Numbered from the stretch's first letter, positions 43,011-55,540 are shown. The stretch is 64,000 bases of DNA from Rhyzopertha dominica (GCA_025024175.1 QCXZ01000137.1:68200680-68264679); one strand, 5' to 3'. Numbers and translations are program-made. The notes: generated from the sequence alone by a model not told the origin.

Positions 43011-46000
43011 TAATTAAATATTTTNGGAACAAGCCGATTTTTTAATGTGCTTTACTTCACGTGTTTTGTCATATAGCTCTGACGATCGGGTCGACCTAAC
43101 GTTCATTTTCAAAGAACATTAAAACTATACTGCGTGTCGCTTATTTTCACATGGGTTGTAACATCTTGTAAAACTCTGGCCGGGATTTAAAGGTCGTCTT
43201 TATAATTTCTGTAATATCAAAGTTTAGTTTTTTGCCTGTTATTTCGCAATGTAAGTAATAGTGTGATGCTGTTCCGGCCACCAAAGCCCGCAGTGCCTTT
43301 GTTTTAGTTTATACCGGCAAATGTACTTTAATTCTATATTTAAAGGCTCTACATAATTGTATTATGCATACAGTATTACATAGCATGCATTTTAGTTGGT
43401 GAATATCGCTTTTATTTAGTGTATTTATAATGTGGTGTATTTATATTATATAATCTACTACAGACGAAATGCTTAATTTGTAATGTTTAATGTGAGCACG
43501 TCGAGATTAATACATCTGGCTATGTCAGTTCTTTATAAATTGCATATCATTTTATTGTTCTTTACCTACATAGGTAAGTCCAGAAAATCCAGAATATAAC
43601 CCTTTTCTTTATCTAACGTGAATCGGATCAACATCAACATGCATATCTGGTCTTCATAATTTTGTTTTTGGTCGTAGCTTTTTCTTCAGAATGCGACGTG
43701 AAAATTTTAGTCAAGATTGGAGGTAAAACCGAACCCACTGGCATTAAACATAAAATGACTTGATCTGTTCATATTTTCACAATATTTAATAGTTTAGCTT
43801 TTATCTGTTATTCATTTTATTTTTAAGAATTGCAAAAGGCTAATTTAGGGGACAAAATTCAAAAGATTAGACACACCAAAAGACATAAGAAGAGCGTTAT
43901 TTGGTATTGATAGTTCTTTTACCTTCCTGTTTAATTCGGATTTGCATACAATTGATCGCCTTAAAATATTATTAGCAAATTTGCATAATTGTTTATCGTG
44001 AAGCATTAGTGTAAAAAACGACTGATCTCAAAAGTATTTATTTTTTGTGAATTTTAAGTAGGCCCAGGGCCAATTGGCGCAAGAAATAAAAACAATTTTA
44101 GCAGCCTGCTGCATGTGTTTTACTTACATTTTTAAAAGACTAACAAATTTAGCCATTATAAACATCAAAAATGTCATTTCAGACACAATTAATATAACAC
44201 AAGTAATTCCTGATTTTGCATCAAAAAATCCAGAAGAGTTCAGTTTGACAGATGGTGTAAGATAAGTAGATGATGCGACAAGCCTAACGCGGACAGTTAG
44301 AGCGAGAAAATAGAACTTGGTCCACGGCCGCGAACAGGGGTTTGTGGAAAGGGATGGTTTTTACGTGTTACCGTATCTACGGCTGTGCATGGTATTTTGA
44401 TGACGAACATATTTTTTGAAGTAGAAATATTTTTATAGTAGAGCTGCAACCAAGGTTATATTATCTTGCTTGAAAAAGCTTTCCTTTACGCTTTTGTTAT
44501 GTATTACAAAATGAGTTTTTTTTTAATTCTGAAGCGTGTACTATGCGTGAAAAATCTGATAGGTATACTATGTTTCTTCGAAGATATCAAACCGAGTGAA
44601 TTTGCTTAAACAAAGTTTTAACCACAAATAAGATGTCATTCTTTCTCTCTTTTGCATAAATGAAACCTTCTCAAAATGTTTTCTGCTTATAGGATAGTGT
44701 GTATCCATACTGATGTTTTTACAAGCAACAATCTGTAAATTCAAGTTACAATCCCATTCATCAGTGTCTATTAATGTTTTCCTGCCACGGAAAAATGAAT
44801 TTAAAGTAATCAAAAAGCAGGTGATGGAGAAGTTTTTTTTGATATTCCGATAAAATCGTGCAATTCCCGAATTAAGGTATTAATTATTTAACAGTATTGA
44901 ACTTGCTATTTGAGAAATTGTGCGAGAGATTGCCGTTATCTTGCTTTTGTAGTTAAAATCATTTGTGTTTACATTGGTTTTAAGATTCAGGTAATAATTA
45001 TCTCGGCACATATACAGTTTTGTCTAATTTTGATAGAACGTATTTTAAGTCGTTAATACTTTTCTACTTTTTTCAAATTAAGGTTATGTTGAACATTTAA
45101 ACTTTTGAATATAAAACCGACAGAACAACCCTTGGCTAGCATAACCCGCCGCCACATCACCTATTTATCCTATTACACTATGGTTTGACATACTTATAAG
45201 CTATAGATTATATCCCCGTTTTTAAGTAGCTGTAATTTTATTCCTGTGTTTTATCCATATAAATCATAAGAAGCAATTATTGGTTATTTTCTTGTATTAA
45301 ATATATTTAATGTTTTATTACTATTTTAGTGGAAAAAAGTGTTTACTCTGAATTTGACAAAATTGTTGCTCAGGTCTATTTAAAATTCTTGCAAGATTTG
45401 GATTAATTTACTTTTTTTTGTATCACATTATAGAGATTAATGTTTCGGTTGTCTTTAATATTTTTCGTCTTTGTTTCTGCGATAATATTTAATAAAAAAC
45501 ATCTCAAATAAAATATAAAAAAACATATAATCTTTTCTTTACGTGGTATAGGGGGCGGCATAAGAATTTTGAACACGAGTGCTATCCATCCCAGGGCCGG
45601 CCCTTGGTAGGCAATATAGAATTGGCTTTTCATTATTCTTTAATTGTATTTTTCCTCTTTTGGTATTTTGAAGATTTTAAAATGTTAGTGACGTATTTCT
45701 GAAACTGCAACCAATTCATTAAACTACCTATGTCGATATAATAGGTATATTTGCAGAATAAAGATCAAGAAAAGCCATTTCTGAAATATGAAATATATAG
45801 CTATGTGCTATTTGGTAATTAGTATATATTTTCTTTCTTTGTTAAGATAGGAAGGCTCAAAAAATGATTTGCCACTGGCAATCCTATGTACGGCCCTGAT
45901 ATATATTCAGGCACCGGAACTACTTGTCTATCAGGTGAGTCAATCAGCCATTAATAAAAAAATAACAATTAGTAACCTCTCAAGTGCGCTTATTATGACC

Positions 46001-46206
46001 AGTTAAAGGCACATACTTATACTATACTTCAGATATCTAAGCAAAACTCGACTTTTCACTTTACTACTTCAATAATGATCTGAACGACAATGTTAAGCTT
46101 ACCGCCATGTGCAGCCTGCTGTACTTATAAAAAAAAGGTCGTGTGTGCGATGACAACTTGCGGTGTACCAAGAATAACGTCTGGACATTTCCGAATATTT
46201 GCATGA
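43011..46206. other. Nothing recognised in 3.2 kb
   Basis: AT-rich. The 44074-44265, 44568-44813 (minus) and 45403-45633 (minus) frames lack family resemblance. At 45594 CAGGGCCGGCCC and, inverted, at about 45887 GTACGGCCCTG suggest a short MITE of about 300 bp, but the inverted match is only about 8 bp and I saw no target duplication. Confidence 0.35.
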
Positions 46207-46377
46207 ACACATGCCTGTGAACATGATACGGTATTCAAAGATTCCGACGCTTCACTGGCTATGAAGGATGTCCTGGCGCTGGGCTCACGTGCTGTCGTAA
46301 CGCCCGCCGTGGGATGGCCCAGGTTCCTCGACGCCTTCGCGCAACAAATCGTCTCTTTGGAAAAATTATTTTTTTAA
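46207..46377 (+). other. GC-rich 56-codon open frame, possible orphan exon
   Basis: An open stretch with coding-like composition, far less AT-rich than its surroundings, contains an in-frame ATG at 46261 followed by KDVLALGSRAVVTPAVGWPR. I do not recognise the family. It ends in TAA at 46375-46377, just before TACAGGGCGATTTT, which looks like a transposon end. It may be an exon fragment, part of a TE, or chance. Confidence 0.25.
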
Positions 46378-47784
46378 TACAGGGCGATTTTTTAAAACAA
46401 TCCACTAGGCTGCTTATGAAGTATAGAATGAATGATAAAAATCTGAGTCAAGTCATTTTTATTTTTATTGCATGAACTAAATGCTGCGTCTGTTTTCGTT
46501 GATACGTCTGAGATATAACCTTTTTAACATAGATGCTTTTTGCAAATTTTAGATCGCTAACCCATTCAACAATTGAAATACGGAAGTACCAACCCCTAAC
46601 TTAATTGTTTTATTCTCAACAACTAATAAAGATATTCGGGTGAAATTAGAGAATTTTTAGCTTTATTACATATATTTTTCGTTGATTTTTATCTTTACTC
46701 TAAACACTATATTTATGAAAAAAGTTGCTGTTCTTTATCTGGCTGGTCCTACTCCAATATTAATAATACCTAAATTAATCTGGGATAATGTAAAGAAGTG
46801 TCAAAGACGTCGACTAACAGTAAATTCACTTAAACATATGATTTTTGTAATTGAATTCTCCTTGTCCCATTACGTGGTTAATCATAACGCTATTAAGGGC
46901 TGAGAATAAAGGTAGATGCAGAAGATGTAACGTATCGTAACAAAATTTGCAAGAAAACCGAAAAGGATTGCTGAAGAAGAAGAAGAAGCTATTGAACATC
47001 AAGTTTATCTCAACGGAGTGATAGTCGGTGCTATACTTTGCAGCAAATGTCGATTAATTATTTATCGAAACAAAACGTTAAGTAGATCTGAAAACCAATA
47101 CGATAACAACGACAGTATGTTAGATTCAGACTCTCAGTTGAAAGACAAAAGAACGTTAAACGAAAGTTAGCTTAACGAATAGCCATTAAAAAGAGTTGAA
47201 AACGCATATCTATTGCACGTTATATCACCCAAATAGACATCTTGTCATACCAATAGAAGCTCGTCTTCAAGCATTTACACAAAGAAGAGTTTACATCCCC
47301 AAAGATAATCGCTTTTCTAATGATCTTCAGATTTACATGATTATTCAAAATACGGGGCAATTGAACCTTCAGAAATAATGATGTTTCTAAATCAAATGGC
47401 TATGATTGAGGATTCATCTTTCATAACAAGGTTGTAGATTTCTGCCTGTCTTAGGAACATATTATTACTTTTCCAGGTCTTGAATGGGAAAACATAATTA
47501 AGGTGAATCACGAACCGTAACAGTAGTGTTCTTATTAAATTGCGAAGTGGTAGTTCAAACACCAACACTAAGAACGTGAACGGCAAGTGTCGGATCAAAT
47601 TACTGGTGCATTTCGAAAGATGTCTTATCAATTTTATTTTGAAGCATGTCTATGGTAAAGAAGATCCTTATCCGACTAAAGTAACCCATTATTAGCTTGA
47701 GCTTGTGTGGGCAGAAATTATAGACCCTTAAACAAATTACCAGACTTATTACATCCACTGCTCTTTGGAGCTTCGAAGAAGAAT

Positions 47785-47990
47785 GTGATTTGGCACCACG
47801 GTGCTCTTCCACATTTTATGGTAAACGTAAGCAATTATTTAAACGAATGGTATCCAAATAGATAGACTCGATTGGTTCCTTTCTATGGGGAACTTTGAAA
47901 ACCCTTGTTTATTTTTGGCCACTAGATACCGAATTAAGGAAACGTATTCAAACTCCAGACGATGAATCAGGCATCATGTCACAGCATATC
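47785..47990 (+). pseudogene. DDE_3 transposase fragment (C-terminal part)
   Basis: IWQHHGALPHFMVNVSNYLN, then EWYPNR, a stop, TRLVPF, and a degraded PDL region. This parallels the QQDGAPPHF...VRxYLNExFPxRWIGR block of DUF4817-type transposases. It precedes a second, better preserved fragment of the same family on the same strand, so two copies or a duplicated element are present. Confidence 0.6.
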
Positions 47991-48014
47991 CACCTGCATC
48001 AAGCAGAGAAATAA

Positions 48015-48702
48015 AAAATAACGTTGTAGTCAGTCGCAGCAAATTGCTAAAGATACTCAAAAAGCACAACTTTAAACTATGCAAAGTATGGAAGGCTCAT
48101 CTTCACGAAAGACGCAGAAAATTTTGCCTCTAGAGTACTCAAAAATCAAGAACATCCAAATTTCTTCGAGGCAATTATTTGGACTCATGAGTCGTATATT
48201 TCAAGTGACGGCGTTTCTAACACAAAATAGTTACTACTGGTTAGATACTAATCCTCATCAAGGATTGAGACAAGGAAAATTTAGTTTCCATGTGTGAGTT
48301 GCTAATATGTAAATATATTAGAGTGCTATAAGAAAACATTATGGAATCATTAGATAACAAGCAAATATTTTTCAGCAAGACAGTGCTCCAGCACACATTT
48401 CCAGATTTTTGAGCGAACTGTTAAATGCTCATTTTAGAGACAATTGAATAGGTACCAACGGACACGTAAGATGACCTGCAACATCCCCCGACTGGTCATC
48501 ATTAGACTTTTATTTCTGGGGCTATATAAAAGTTAAATTTATAAAACAAGGTCAAACAATATAAAAGAACTGTTACAGAGTTTTGGAAATACATCCGGAG
48601 GGTACAAACATAAACATATTCAATGCTAATCGAAGTGTTTATGAGCGATGTCAAAAATTCTTACGGCAAAACGGTCACCAATTTATACATTTTTTATGAT
48701 CT
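48015..48702 (+). pseudogene. DDE_3 (DUF4817-type) transposase, decayed
   Basis: In shifting frames: VVVSRSKLLKILKKHNFKLC (the SRxxVxRIL helix), AIIWTHESYISSDG (first catalytic block, where TDES is expected and the Asp is His), YYWLDTNPH, FHVWVAN, then FQQDSAPAHISRFLSELLNA (second block), and RPATSPDWSSLDFYFWGYIK-like third block with a stop in place of Trp. The tail NANRSVYERCQKFLRQNGHQ matches the family's conserved end, which usually finishes in a QFxHL-type motif. It is nearly full length but carries many stops. The element's left end may be TACAGGGCG at 46379. No matching right end was found. Confidence 0.7.
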
Positions 48703-48705
48703 TTA

Positions 48706-49899
48706 GTAGCTTGGCTTGAATGTGTTCTAGTTATGTTTCTTTTCTTTTGTAATATATTCATTTTCCTTCCTTTTGTCTTTATATTTAAAAAGAGTGTTAA
48801 TCTTACGTTTTAACAAGTAGGTAATTCGGTGTTTCATAGATGTAGAAATTTTTAAGCGATGTTTATTAATGGAAAATGATTGGAAATATACGAAAGATTA
48901 TTAATAAACAGAAACTTTCGCTGTGACCAAATATGTTTATCACATCAACCATAGGAATACATTTAAACAGAAATGCAAAGAAAAGCTATTTTAAAATATT
49001 GACTATATTACATTTTGGAATAGGTCTCGGCGAGAAGAATTCAGTGATCGAAAAATATCTCGGAAATCATTGATATAAGAAAAATAGAAATTAATTTGAG
49101 AAAAAGCCCTTTATATCGAAAACTAATTAAGTTAGCTATGATCTGTTTACACCACTGAACTATACCCAAAAATTAGATCGTACACCTACCCTCTACTCCA
49201 GCACACGTATGTAGGTTTCTGGCCACACTGGTTCGACTTCCACAAGTTATATTACAACAAATGAAACTATGCTTGCAGAACTGGGCAAACTTAGTACTCG
49301 CCAAAAGTAATATAAACTGCAGTTACTATTGATGCCAAAAGAGAAATTAGTGTAAACTACTAACAGCGTTCTAGTTAATATAGTTGAAACAATTAACTAC
49401 TTTTTCAATTACTCCAAGAAGAAGATTTGCAAAATGTTGTTTTTAATATTAATAAGGAAGTATACAAATAAAACACCTAAAGTAAAAATTACAAAATGTT
49501 TTCTATTAATAAAGATAATACCTTCTGTAAGTTACAAAAAATATATTCTAATCTTCTCTTAACTCGCCATGAGCTTAGAAGCTTAGATCATTACTTACTC
49601 AAAGAGTGTATCAGATGCACTACGCCTCTGAGAATTTATGTGAGTAGCAAACAAAGTTAGTCGCAACCTTAAACACATGTTGTACCTTATAAATATATCT
49701 TTTATAATTTTATAATCATTTAACATATCAATGTTGGTGCATTTGTCTTCCAAATATTGTACAGCGGTTCTAACACTAACTTAATTTTTATAGTCATTTG
49801 ACTATTTCTGTCAGTGTCAGGCAGTGTCTTTGCATGTCTTAAATTGCAATATTAGTAGTTGAAATAATAAACAAGTGAGTGAATTAGCTTTTATTCAAG
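48706..49899. other. Nothing recognised
   Basis: AT-rich sequence between a transposase remnant and a foldback. No open frames of interest are seen. Confidence 0.4.
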
Positions 49900-50126
49900 T
49901 AATTTAATTACTGGTAGTTAACCTACATTTGTAAACTACTAATAGTCCAACACTGGATACAGCACAAATTACTAATTACAGTTAGTTTTTGTAAGAGTAA
50001 TATATCTCTCTGTGATAGACATATTACTGTTACAAAATCTAACTGTAATTAGTAATTTGTATTATATCCAGAATGTTGGACTACTAATAATTTGCAAATG
50101 TAGTTTAACTACCAGTAATTAAATTA
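49900..50126. repeat. 227-bp foldback element
   Basis: An imperfect palindrome with arms of about 105 bp. TAATTTAATTACTGGTAGTT at the left is complemented by AACTACCAGTAATTAAATTA at the right, and the inner part has ACAAATTACTAATTACAGTT in one arm and its complement in the other. The 17-nt loop includes CTCTCTGTGATAG. It has no coding capacity. It is probably a MITE that would fold into one long hairpin as RNA. Confidence 0.8.
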
Positions 50127-50239
50127 TAGACCGCCTATAGCTCGCAGAGTTCCGTTTAGATGGCAATGAGGGCATTTGCCCTCCTAACTAACTGGTTTAT
50201 ATGATACGTATTATTATACGTATACTAAACAAATAGTAC

Positions 50240-50240
<1 letters not shown>

Positions 50241-50315
<75 letters not shown>
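50241..50315. repeat. (ATT)n microsatellite
   Basis: About 25 ATT units. Read on the minus strand it gives a polyasparagine frame (50214-50411), which is not a gene. Confidence 0.95.
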
Positions 50316-50630
50316 TATTGGCATCGCACAACGGGTAATCACACTTTGTACGTACTCTAATGTACTGTATTTTTTAGTCCGATGTATATGAAGAAGTTTT
50401 GCGCAAAACATAAAGATCTATAAATTTGTACTAAAACTATAAAAGGTAGATTTAAAAAGAAATAAAAAACAGCATATCTAATTTCATTTGACCGTCTCTC
50501 TACGTCTTACTATTTACGAGGTCGTGTTGAAGAAGAAACGCTTTTCGTACTTTTTGCCACTGATAAGTTGAAGGTCTAAATAATCTTGCGTTATAACGAC
50601 GTATCGACGCGTCTTGAAAGATGTAAGAAC

Positions 50631-50810
50631 CTAAGCTTTCGCGGCCAGAATAGATTGAAATCTTAGTCTTTTTGCGTTAGACGGTACCTGATTTCGGAAT
50701 AATGTCGCCGTTTCGCCCGTTCTTGTAAGAGGCATCACAAAGACAGGAATGAGGAGTATGGAATATGATACAAACCCAATGCGAGAAACACGTCCAAACT
50801 GAACCAANTN
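50631..50810. mobile_element. Penelope-like element fragment
   Basis: CTAAGCTTTCGCGGCCAG, then ATTGAAATCTTAG, CTGATTTCGG, CCGTTTCGCCC and GTAAGAGGCATCA, ending ACACGTCCAAACTGAACCAA. It is collinear with 6552-6665, and its start resembles 39120-39135. It abuts the SWIM-finger pseudogene. The hammerhead-like core on the minus strand is degraded (TGTGATGCC...GGGCGAAAC). Confidence 0.5.
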
Positions 50811-50811
50811 C

Positions 50812-51356
50812 CAAGGATGAATTTATACACNTGAAAGGAACGGCTTCCTCTATCTCGATTCTCTGTGATATTAAAGGGTACGTAGCTACCAGGTCTGAAA
50901 ATTATTCGTCGAAATTAAAAGGATTTCATTTAAAGCCGGTTATTCACCTAGATTTGTTGACAAAACCTTATCAGTGGGTTAAAGCACAAAAGAATGTTAT
51001 TTCTAGAGCGACACCATCGAGCAACGTTTACATTATTCCTTCAAAAGATAGAACCGAGGTAAACCAGGACAATCTTACAAAGTGTACGAATCTAGACTTC
51101 CATAGTTTTGACGAATATGACACTGGTTTGTTTAGTTTATGAAAAGTATCATTTCCCGACGACCAGGATGATTGCATTAATGGTGAATGTGATTGTCCGG
51201 CTTATTTTAAAATGCTGATTTGTAAACACATTGTGGAATTGTCCATACGGCTAAAACTTACAAAACCACCTCCTGAAGCAAAAGCAATTCCAATTGGAAA
51301 GAAGAGACGGCGTTGACGACCAGTCAAATCTAAAAGAGCTCTTTTAGTTCAATAGG
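50812..51356 (+). pseudogene. SWIM-finger protein fragment, MULE/Phantom transposase-like
   Basis: The frame gives NVISRATPSSNVYIIPSKDR, then FHSFDEYDTGLFSL, a TGA at 51140, VSFPDDQDDCINGE and CDCPAYFKMLICKHIVELSI, a textbook SWIM zinc finger (CxC...CxH). It then gives PPPEAKAIPIGKKRRR and another TGA, and ends at TAG 51356. SWIM fingers of this form close many Mutator-like (Phantom/MULE) transposases and their derivatives. Both stops are TGA, and one sits where a CGA or similar would fit. The N-terminal catalytic part is missing. Ns lie at 50807-50831. Confidence 0.65.
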
Positions 51357-51723
51357 TAAAGTAACAGGTTAATATGTTCCTAATGTATGTTGTACATATG
51401 CCATTTTTATTTCAGATTGATAAGTTTTGTTAGTGGACATACCAAACAATATTCTTCTGTTGCCAGTGCATTTTGCTTTCCAATTATGTAAACATTTACT
51501 AAAAATGTGTTTGTTTGTTTAGTCAATTAAATCTTTATTTTGTTTTATTTTTTTATTTACAATGAAAATATAAGTACCTACAGTAATGTTTAAAACGTTT
51601 GTACAGACACTGCCTTCACCATCAATTTTCAATTTAACATTTACCGAACCTTTATTATATTTTATGGAATATTTATTAATTGAGGAAGCATTCGACTCTG
51701 GTGCTGAGCTTTCCTGAAATTAA

Positions 51724-52040
51724 TCGAACATCTATTATTTTTAACGAATATTTTTATTAATTCAGGAGACATTTGAATTAGTTATTAGTCTATTATATTT
51801 ATCTAATATTTATTATTTTAACATGCATGTAAAATTTATACCGACCATTCATTACATTTATCGAGTGTCTATGATATTTATCGAGTATTTGTTATTTTAA
51901 AACAGGCGTGAAAATTTTATACCGAGCATTCATTAGATTTATTGAGCGTCTTTATTTTAATCGAATATTTAGTTTTTTGTCATGCATTTGGATAAATTAA
52001 CTGGAAAATGTAATATGCGTTGTAAATAAAATATCGAGCA
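51724..52040. repeat. Degenerate tandem repeat, about 79-bp period
   Basis: Units start with TCGAACATCT (51724), TCTAATATTT (51802), TCGAGTATTT (51881) and TCGAATATTT (51961), giving spacings of 78, 79 and 80. Each unit carries ATGCATGTAAAATTTATACC-like and ATTCATTAGATTTATCGAG-like segments. It is old and diverged. No coding capacity is evident. Confidence 0.75.
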
Positions 52041-52049
52041 TTTAATTTG

Positions 52050-53750
52050 TTCACAATTAAAAATTCCTTAAAGTTTTCCATTCATTTTTAAACTGCCCAT
52101 TATGACACTTCAAGTGCAACATGTNTGAATTTAAAATAATATACTTCCTCAAAACTTACACCTAATNAACACCAAACTAGCAAAAAAAATTACTGAAGTT
52201 TATGAGCAATCATAATGCGACAATTAAGCACCAATCCCCCTCGGCCTGCACACATTATGCGTGTCATCAAGATTATCCCCAATTACAGAAGCCATAAACT
52301 TCGGCGAACGATCGGGGCGCCACTTAACATCTTAATTTTCATCCCATCTCTTAAATCCGCCCCCTTTTCAAATTAAGTCATTTGGGTGGGGATGGCGCGT
52401 CACTAAGATATGTTTTAGCCGTGAAGCCTTCTGCCAGCCTCCCGTTAGTTTCATTTTGGTGGTCGCATTATTAGATTAGCGGATTCATAAACACCCATTA
52501 ATATCAATTTGAATTTGTGTCAAATTAACAAATCCCCGCGGAAAGTCGGCGCTTCGCGTGCTCCCGATGAGTGACTGAAACTCGTGGACAGTTTGGAGAA
52601 ATGCTGGGCTACAATGAAATTACGCACGAGCCTTCGGACTGCGGCGTAAGAACACAAAGCTCCAACAATGTGCGGCAGTTTTCTGTTAGTAATCTCCTGA
52701 GGCTGGGCAGTAAAAGGAATAATATACAAGGAATTGAGCATACCGAAGGTAATAACGCAATTAATCTCGTCCAGACTTTTAGATAAAACAAATTTAGGTA
52801 GAGTAACTGTCTGAGCGTTTAAGTGGAATTTCGCTTGCGCAAATTCGATACAACAGATAATTAGGATAAGCACCTGCATTGAATGCTATGATTGGACTTT
52901 CTAAAAATACTAACTTATATTTACACACTTCAGATTAGTAATCGTACACTTATGGTATGCTTGCATTTTGAATGGAAACCGCTGTTACTATACTGTACAC
53001 TTTACAGAAGAAAATGGTTGATGTCTTCAACTTCATACTTTGTCTGGGCAAATCAAATGCTAGTTTGAATCTAACGAATTGGACCATAATCTGCTTAAAA
53101 CAGTTAGGCAAATTTTAAATAGTTCAAACAGTATATCACAATGGATATATATAGATAGCTTTATAAACCAAAGTTAGAATGCGCAATGAGTTTACCTTCG
53201 AGTTCAATAAAGAAAACTTTAAAGAGATAGTGATTAACAGTTATTAGTTTAAGCATAAATGTTGTTATAAGTATTTAGATAATACTTCTGTTATTTGATC
53301 CTGCGGTATGCTAGCGTTAAGTATATCCCTAATTCAATAAATAATCAAAATCTTCATTTACAATTCACGATCTATCGCAAAAAAATAAGGGCCATTGATA
53401 TTGATGCCCCAATATTCCACAGTAAACATTTGTAGGGTAGATGGTTTGAAAACGTACCTCTTGAATCCAACGAGGATTTCTAGCACATACCTAGTAATGC
53501 ATATTGTGTTTTTAACTAAGTTACACTTTATTCGGTTTTATAAAGAGATACCAATATCGGTTGCTCGTGAAACTACCCATTGAGTGTTATGAGGATTTCA
53601 GCGGTCATTTCCAAAACTCCAATTTCACTGTGAGGGCCTCTTGCTGTTCTTTCTTTTGACTTTTGCAGTAGTGGGCAGTTTGTCGTAAAAGTTAATTCAA
53701 GTCTTAAAATTTGTGTCGATATGAACTCTTCTATTTGGAAAAAGTTGCCT
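52050..53750. other. Gene-less stretch; 52200-52570 less AT-rich
   Basis: 52200-52570 has higher G+C, no repeats, and several K50-homeodomain-like GATTA/TAATC words (AAGATTATCCCC, TTAGATTAGCGGATTC). It is a regulatory candidate. A 119-codon minus-strand frame, 52520-52879, begins with a hydrophobic stretch (MQVLILIICCIEFAQA) that looks like a signal peptide, but the rest has no recognisable domain, and a plus-strand frame overlaps it. Confidence 0.35.
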
Positions 53751-54397
53751 GTATACAGGGTGGCCCATTAGTGCGTGGACGGAATATTACGCAATTATTA
53801 TTACAGTTTTTAAAATTCAGCAAGTGCAGCGTGGTAGGGAATGCTTAAGTCTACAAAATAAAAATATTTTCGCTCCTCCCCCGACATATACGGGGGTGGT
53901 TCAATACATTCTTATATTTTTTTTAAATGGAACACCCAGTATATTATTACATTTTTTGGATTCCTCGTTTAATTTTAATGGGACTTAATATAACATATAT
54001 GGGGTCTAAAATACACTGTTGTAAAGTTATTTATTGTTTTTACAAAATTTTGACATTTCAGAAATTTATTATATTTTAAAAACCTTTATAGCTAGAGTTA
54101 TGCAGTTTTCGCAGGGATGTTACTAATAAAATGCACATCATCTGTAGATATAAAGGTATAATATAAGAATAGTTAGTAGTACTAAAATTTACTTTGAAAT
54201 TTGATCATATTCAATCCCAGCCAACTCGATTTTTTTAAATAGCACCCTATTTTACTTTCACGGTAGTTCAATGCGCAAATTAATTTCCTTTTATATGATT
54301 AAAGAGGTACGCATCTATCCCTAATAGTTTTTAAGAAAAGAAAGAAAATTGCTTATTTTTATGTTTAGTTGTATTTTGGTCCTTTTTATAGTAGGCT

Positions 54398-55234
54398 ATG
54401 GAGAAAAAAATGAATGCGCTTTTATTAGCTTTAAACTGTCAATGGTTGCTTAGGGTTATTAGTGATTTATCTACGTGTTTAGTGTACCTAGTTTTTAAAT
54501 TGACTAATTATTCTCAAAATGAACTAGTTGACATGGTGTTCATCCTGGGAGAGTCCGATAAAAATCTCTTATTGGCAAGTCGAGTTTACGCTGCACGGTT
54601 TCCTGATAGGGAAAGAAATCCGAAGGAAGACACTTTCAGAAAAGTTTTGAATAGGTTTTTGCTGACAGGATCTGTGGTGTATAATAAGCATGGTAGGGCA
54701 AAGAATTCTTTGACTGAATAAAATGAATTTAACGTCATGGCTACCGTCGTAGAAGACGCGCATAGGTATAAGTTGTAGGCAACTAAGCCGAAATTTGGGA
54801 ATATGCCGCATTTTTGTACAACAAAAATAGGTTACATCCTTACCGGTTACAACTGCATCAAGAGTTGGACGAAAGTTCATTTGCTGGAAAATGTTCCTTT
54901 GGCTTACGTGAGGGACATGTATTTTCAACACGACGGAACTCCTGCCCGCAATGGCTTAACAACAGATTTCCAGAAAAATGGATAAAAAGAGCAGGGCCAG
55001 TTAATTGCCCAGCAAGGTCACCTGACCTAACACCGATTGACTTTTTTTGTGGGCTATATTAAAAATATTGTCTATCATACTCCACCTACGACGGTGGAAG
55101 ATATGAAAAATAGAGTAAGGGAAGCGTTCAGGAATATTACACCCGAAATCTTAACTAGGGTGGTGGTTTCATTTCGTAGTAGTGTTAAAATGTATTTACA
55201 CCACAACGGTGGTCATTTTGAACATTTGTTGTAG
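54398..55234 (+). pseudogene. DDE_3 (DUF4817-type) transposase, internally deleted
   Basis: Recognisable blocks: RNPKEDTFRKVLNRFLLTGS (the DUF4817 helix-turn-helix), a stop at 54719, a short unrelated stretch, then VRDMYFQHDGTPARNGLTT (second catalytic block), and, shifted, KWIKRAGPVNCPARSPDLTP followed by IDFF (third block). The tail continues LKNIVYHTPPTTVEDMKNRV to a stop at 55232. The region around the first catalytic Asp is missing, and at least two shifts occur. This remnant identifies the family of the long-TIR element that carries it. Confidence 0.75.
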
Positions 55235-55266
55235 GTTGCAGTGCCATTACATTCTTCTTTTCCTTG

Positions 55267-55540
55267 TTTTCACATACTTTTGTTACTTTGTGTTATTTTG
55301 TTACTTGTTACGTTCCTTGTACTTCTTTGTCTCCTTGTATTCGCATACTATTGTTACTTTTGAGTTATTTAGTTGTGTTACGTTCCTTGCATTTTGTTGC
55401 TTTGTAGTTTTCAGTCACTTTTGTTACTTTTTATGTTTTGTTGTGTTACGTTTCTTGTATTTTTTTGTTTCGTTTTCACCTACCACCTACTTTTATTTTT
55501 TTTTATTTTGTTCTGGGTTACGTTTGTTGCTCTTGCTTTT
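55267..55540. repeat. T-rich tandem repeat inside the transposon
   Basis: Four degenerate units start with TTTTCACATAC (55267), TATTCGCATAC (55338), TTTTCAGTCAC (55408) and TTTTCACCTAC (55473), 65-71 bp apart. Each contains TTGTTACTTT and a TTACGTTCCTTG-like segment. The 130-codon frame across it (55182-55574) is a low-complexity artefact. Confidence 0.75.

Noticed and set aside
45594..45898. Possible 300-bp MITE with CAGGGCCG ends
   Set aside because: Only about 8 bp of inverted match and no target duplication.
50214..50411. Polyasparagine protein
   Set aside because: A translation of the (ATT)n microsatellite.
52520..52879. 119-codon minus-strand frame with signal-peptide-like start
   Set aside because: No recognisable domain, splice context or homolog. 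Mentioned only as a possibility within the 52.2-52.9 kb region.
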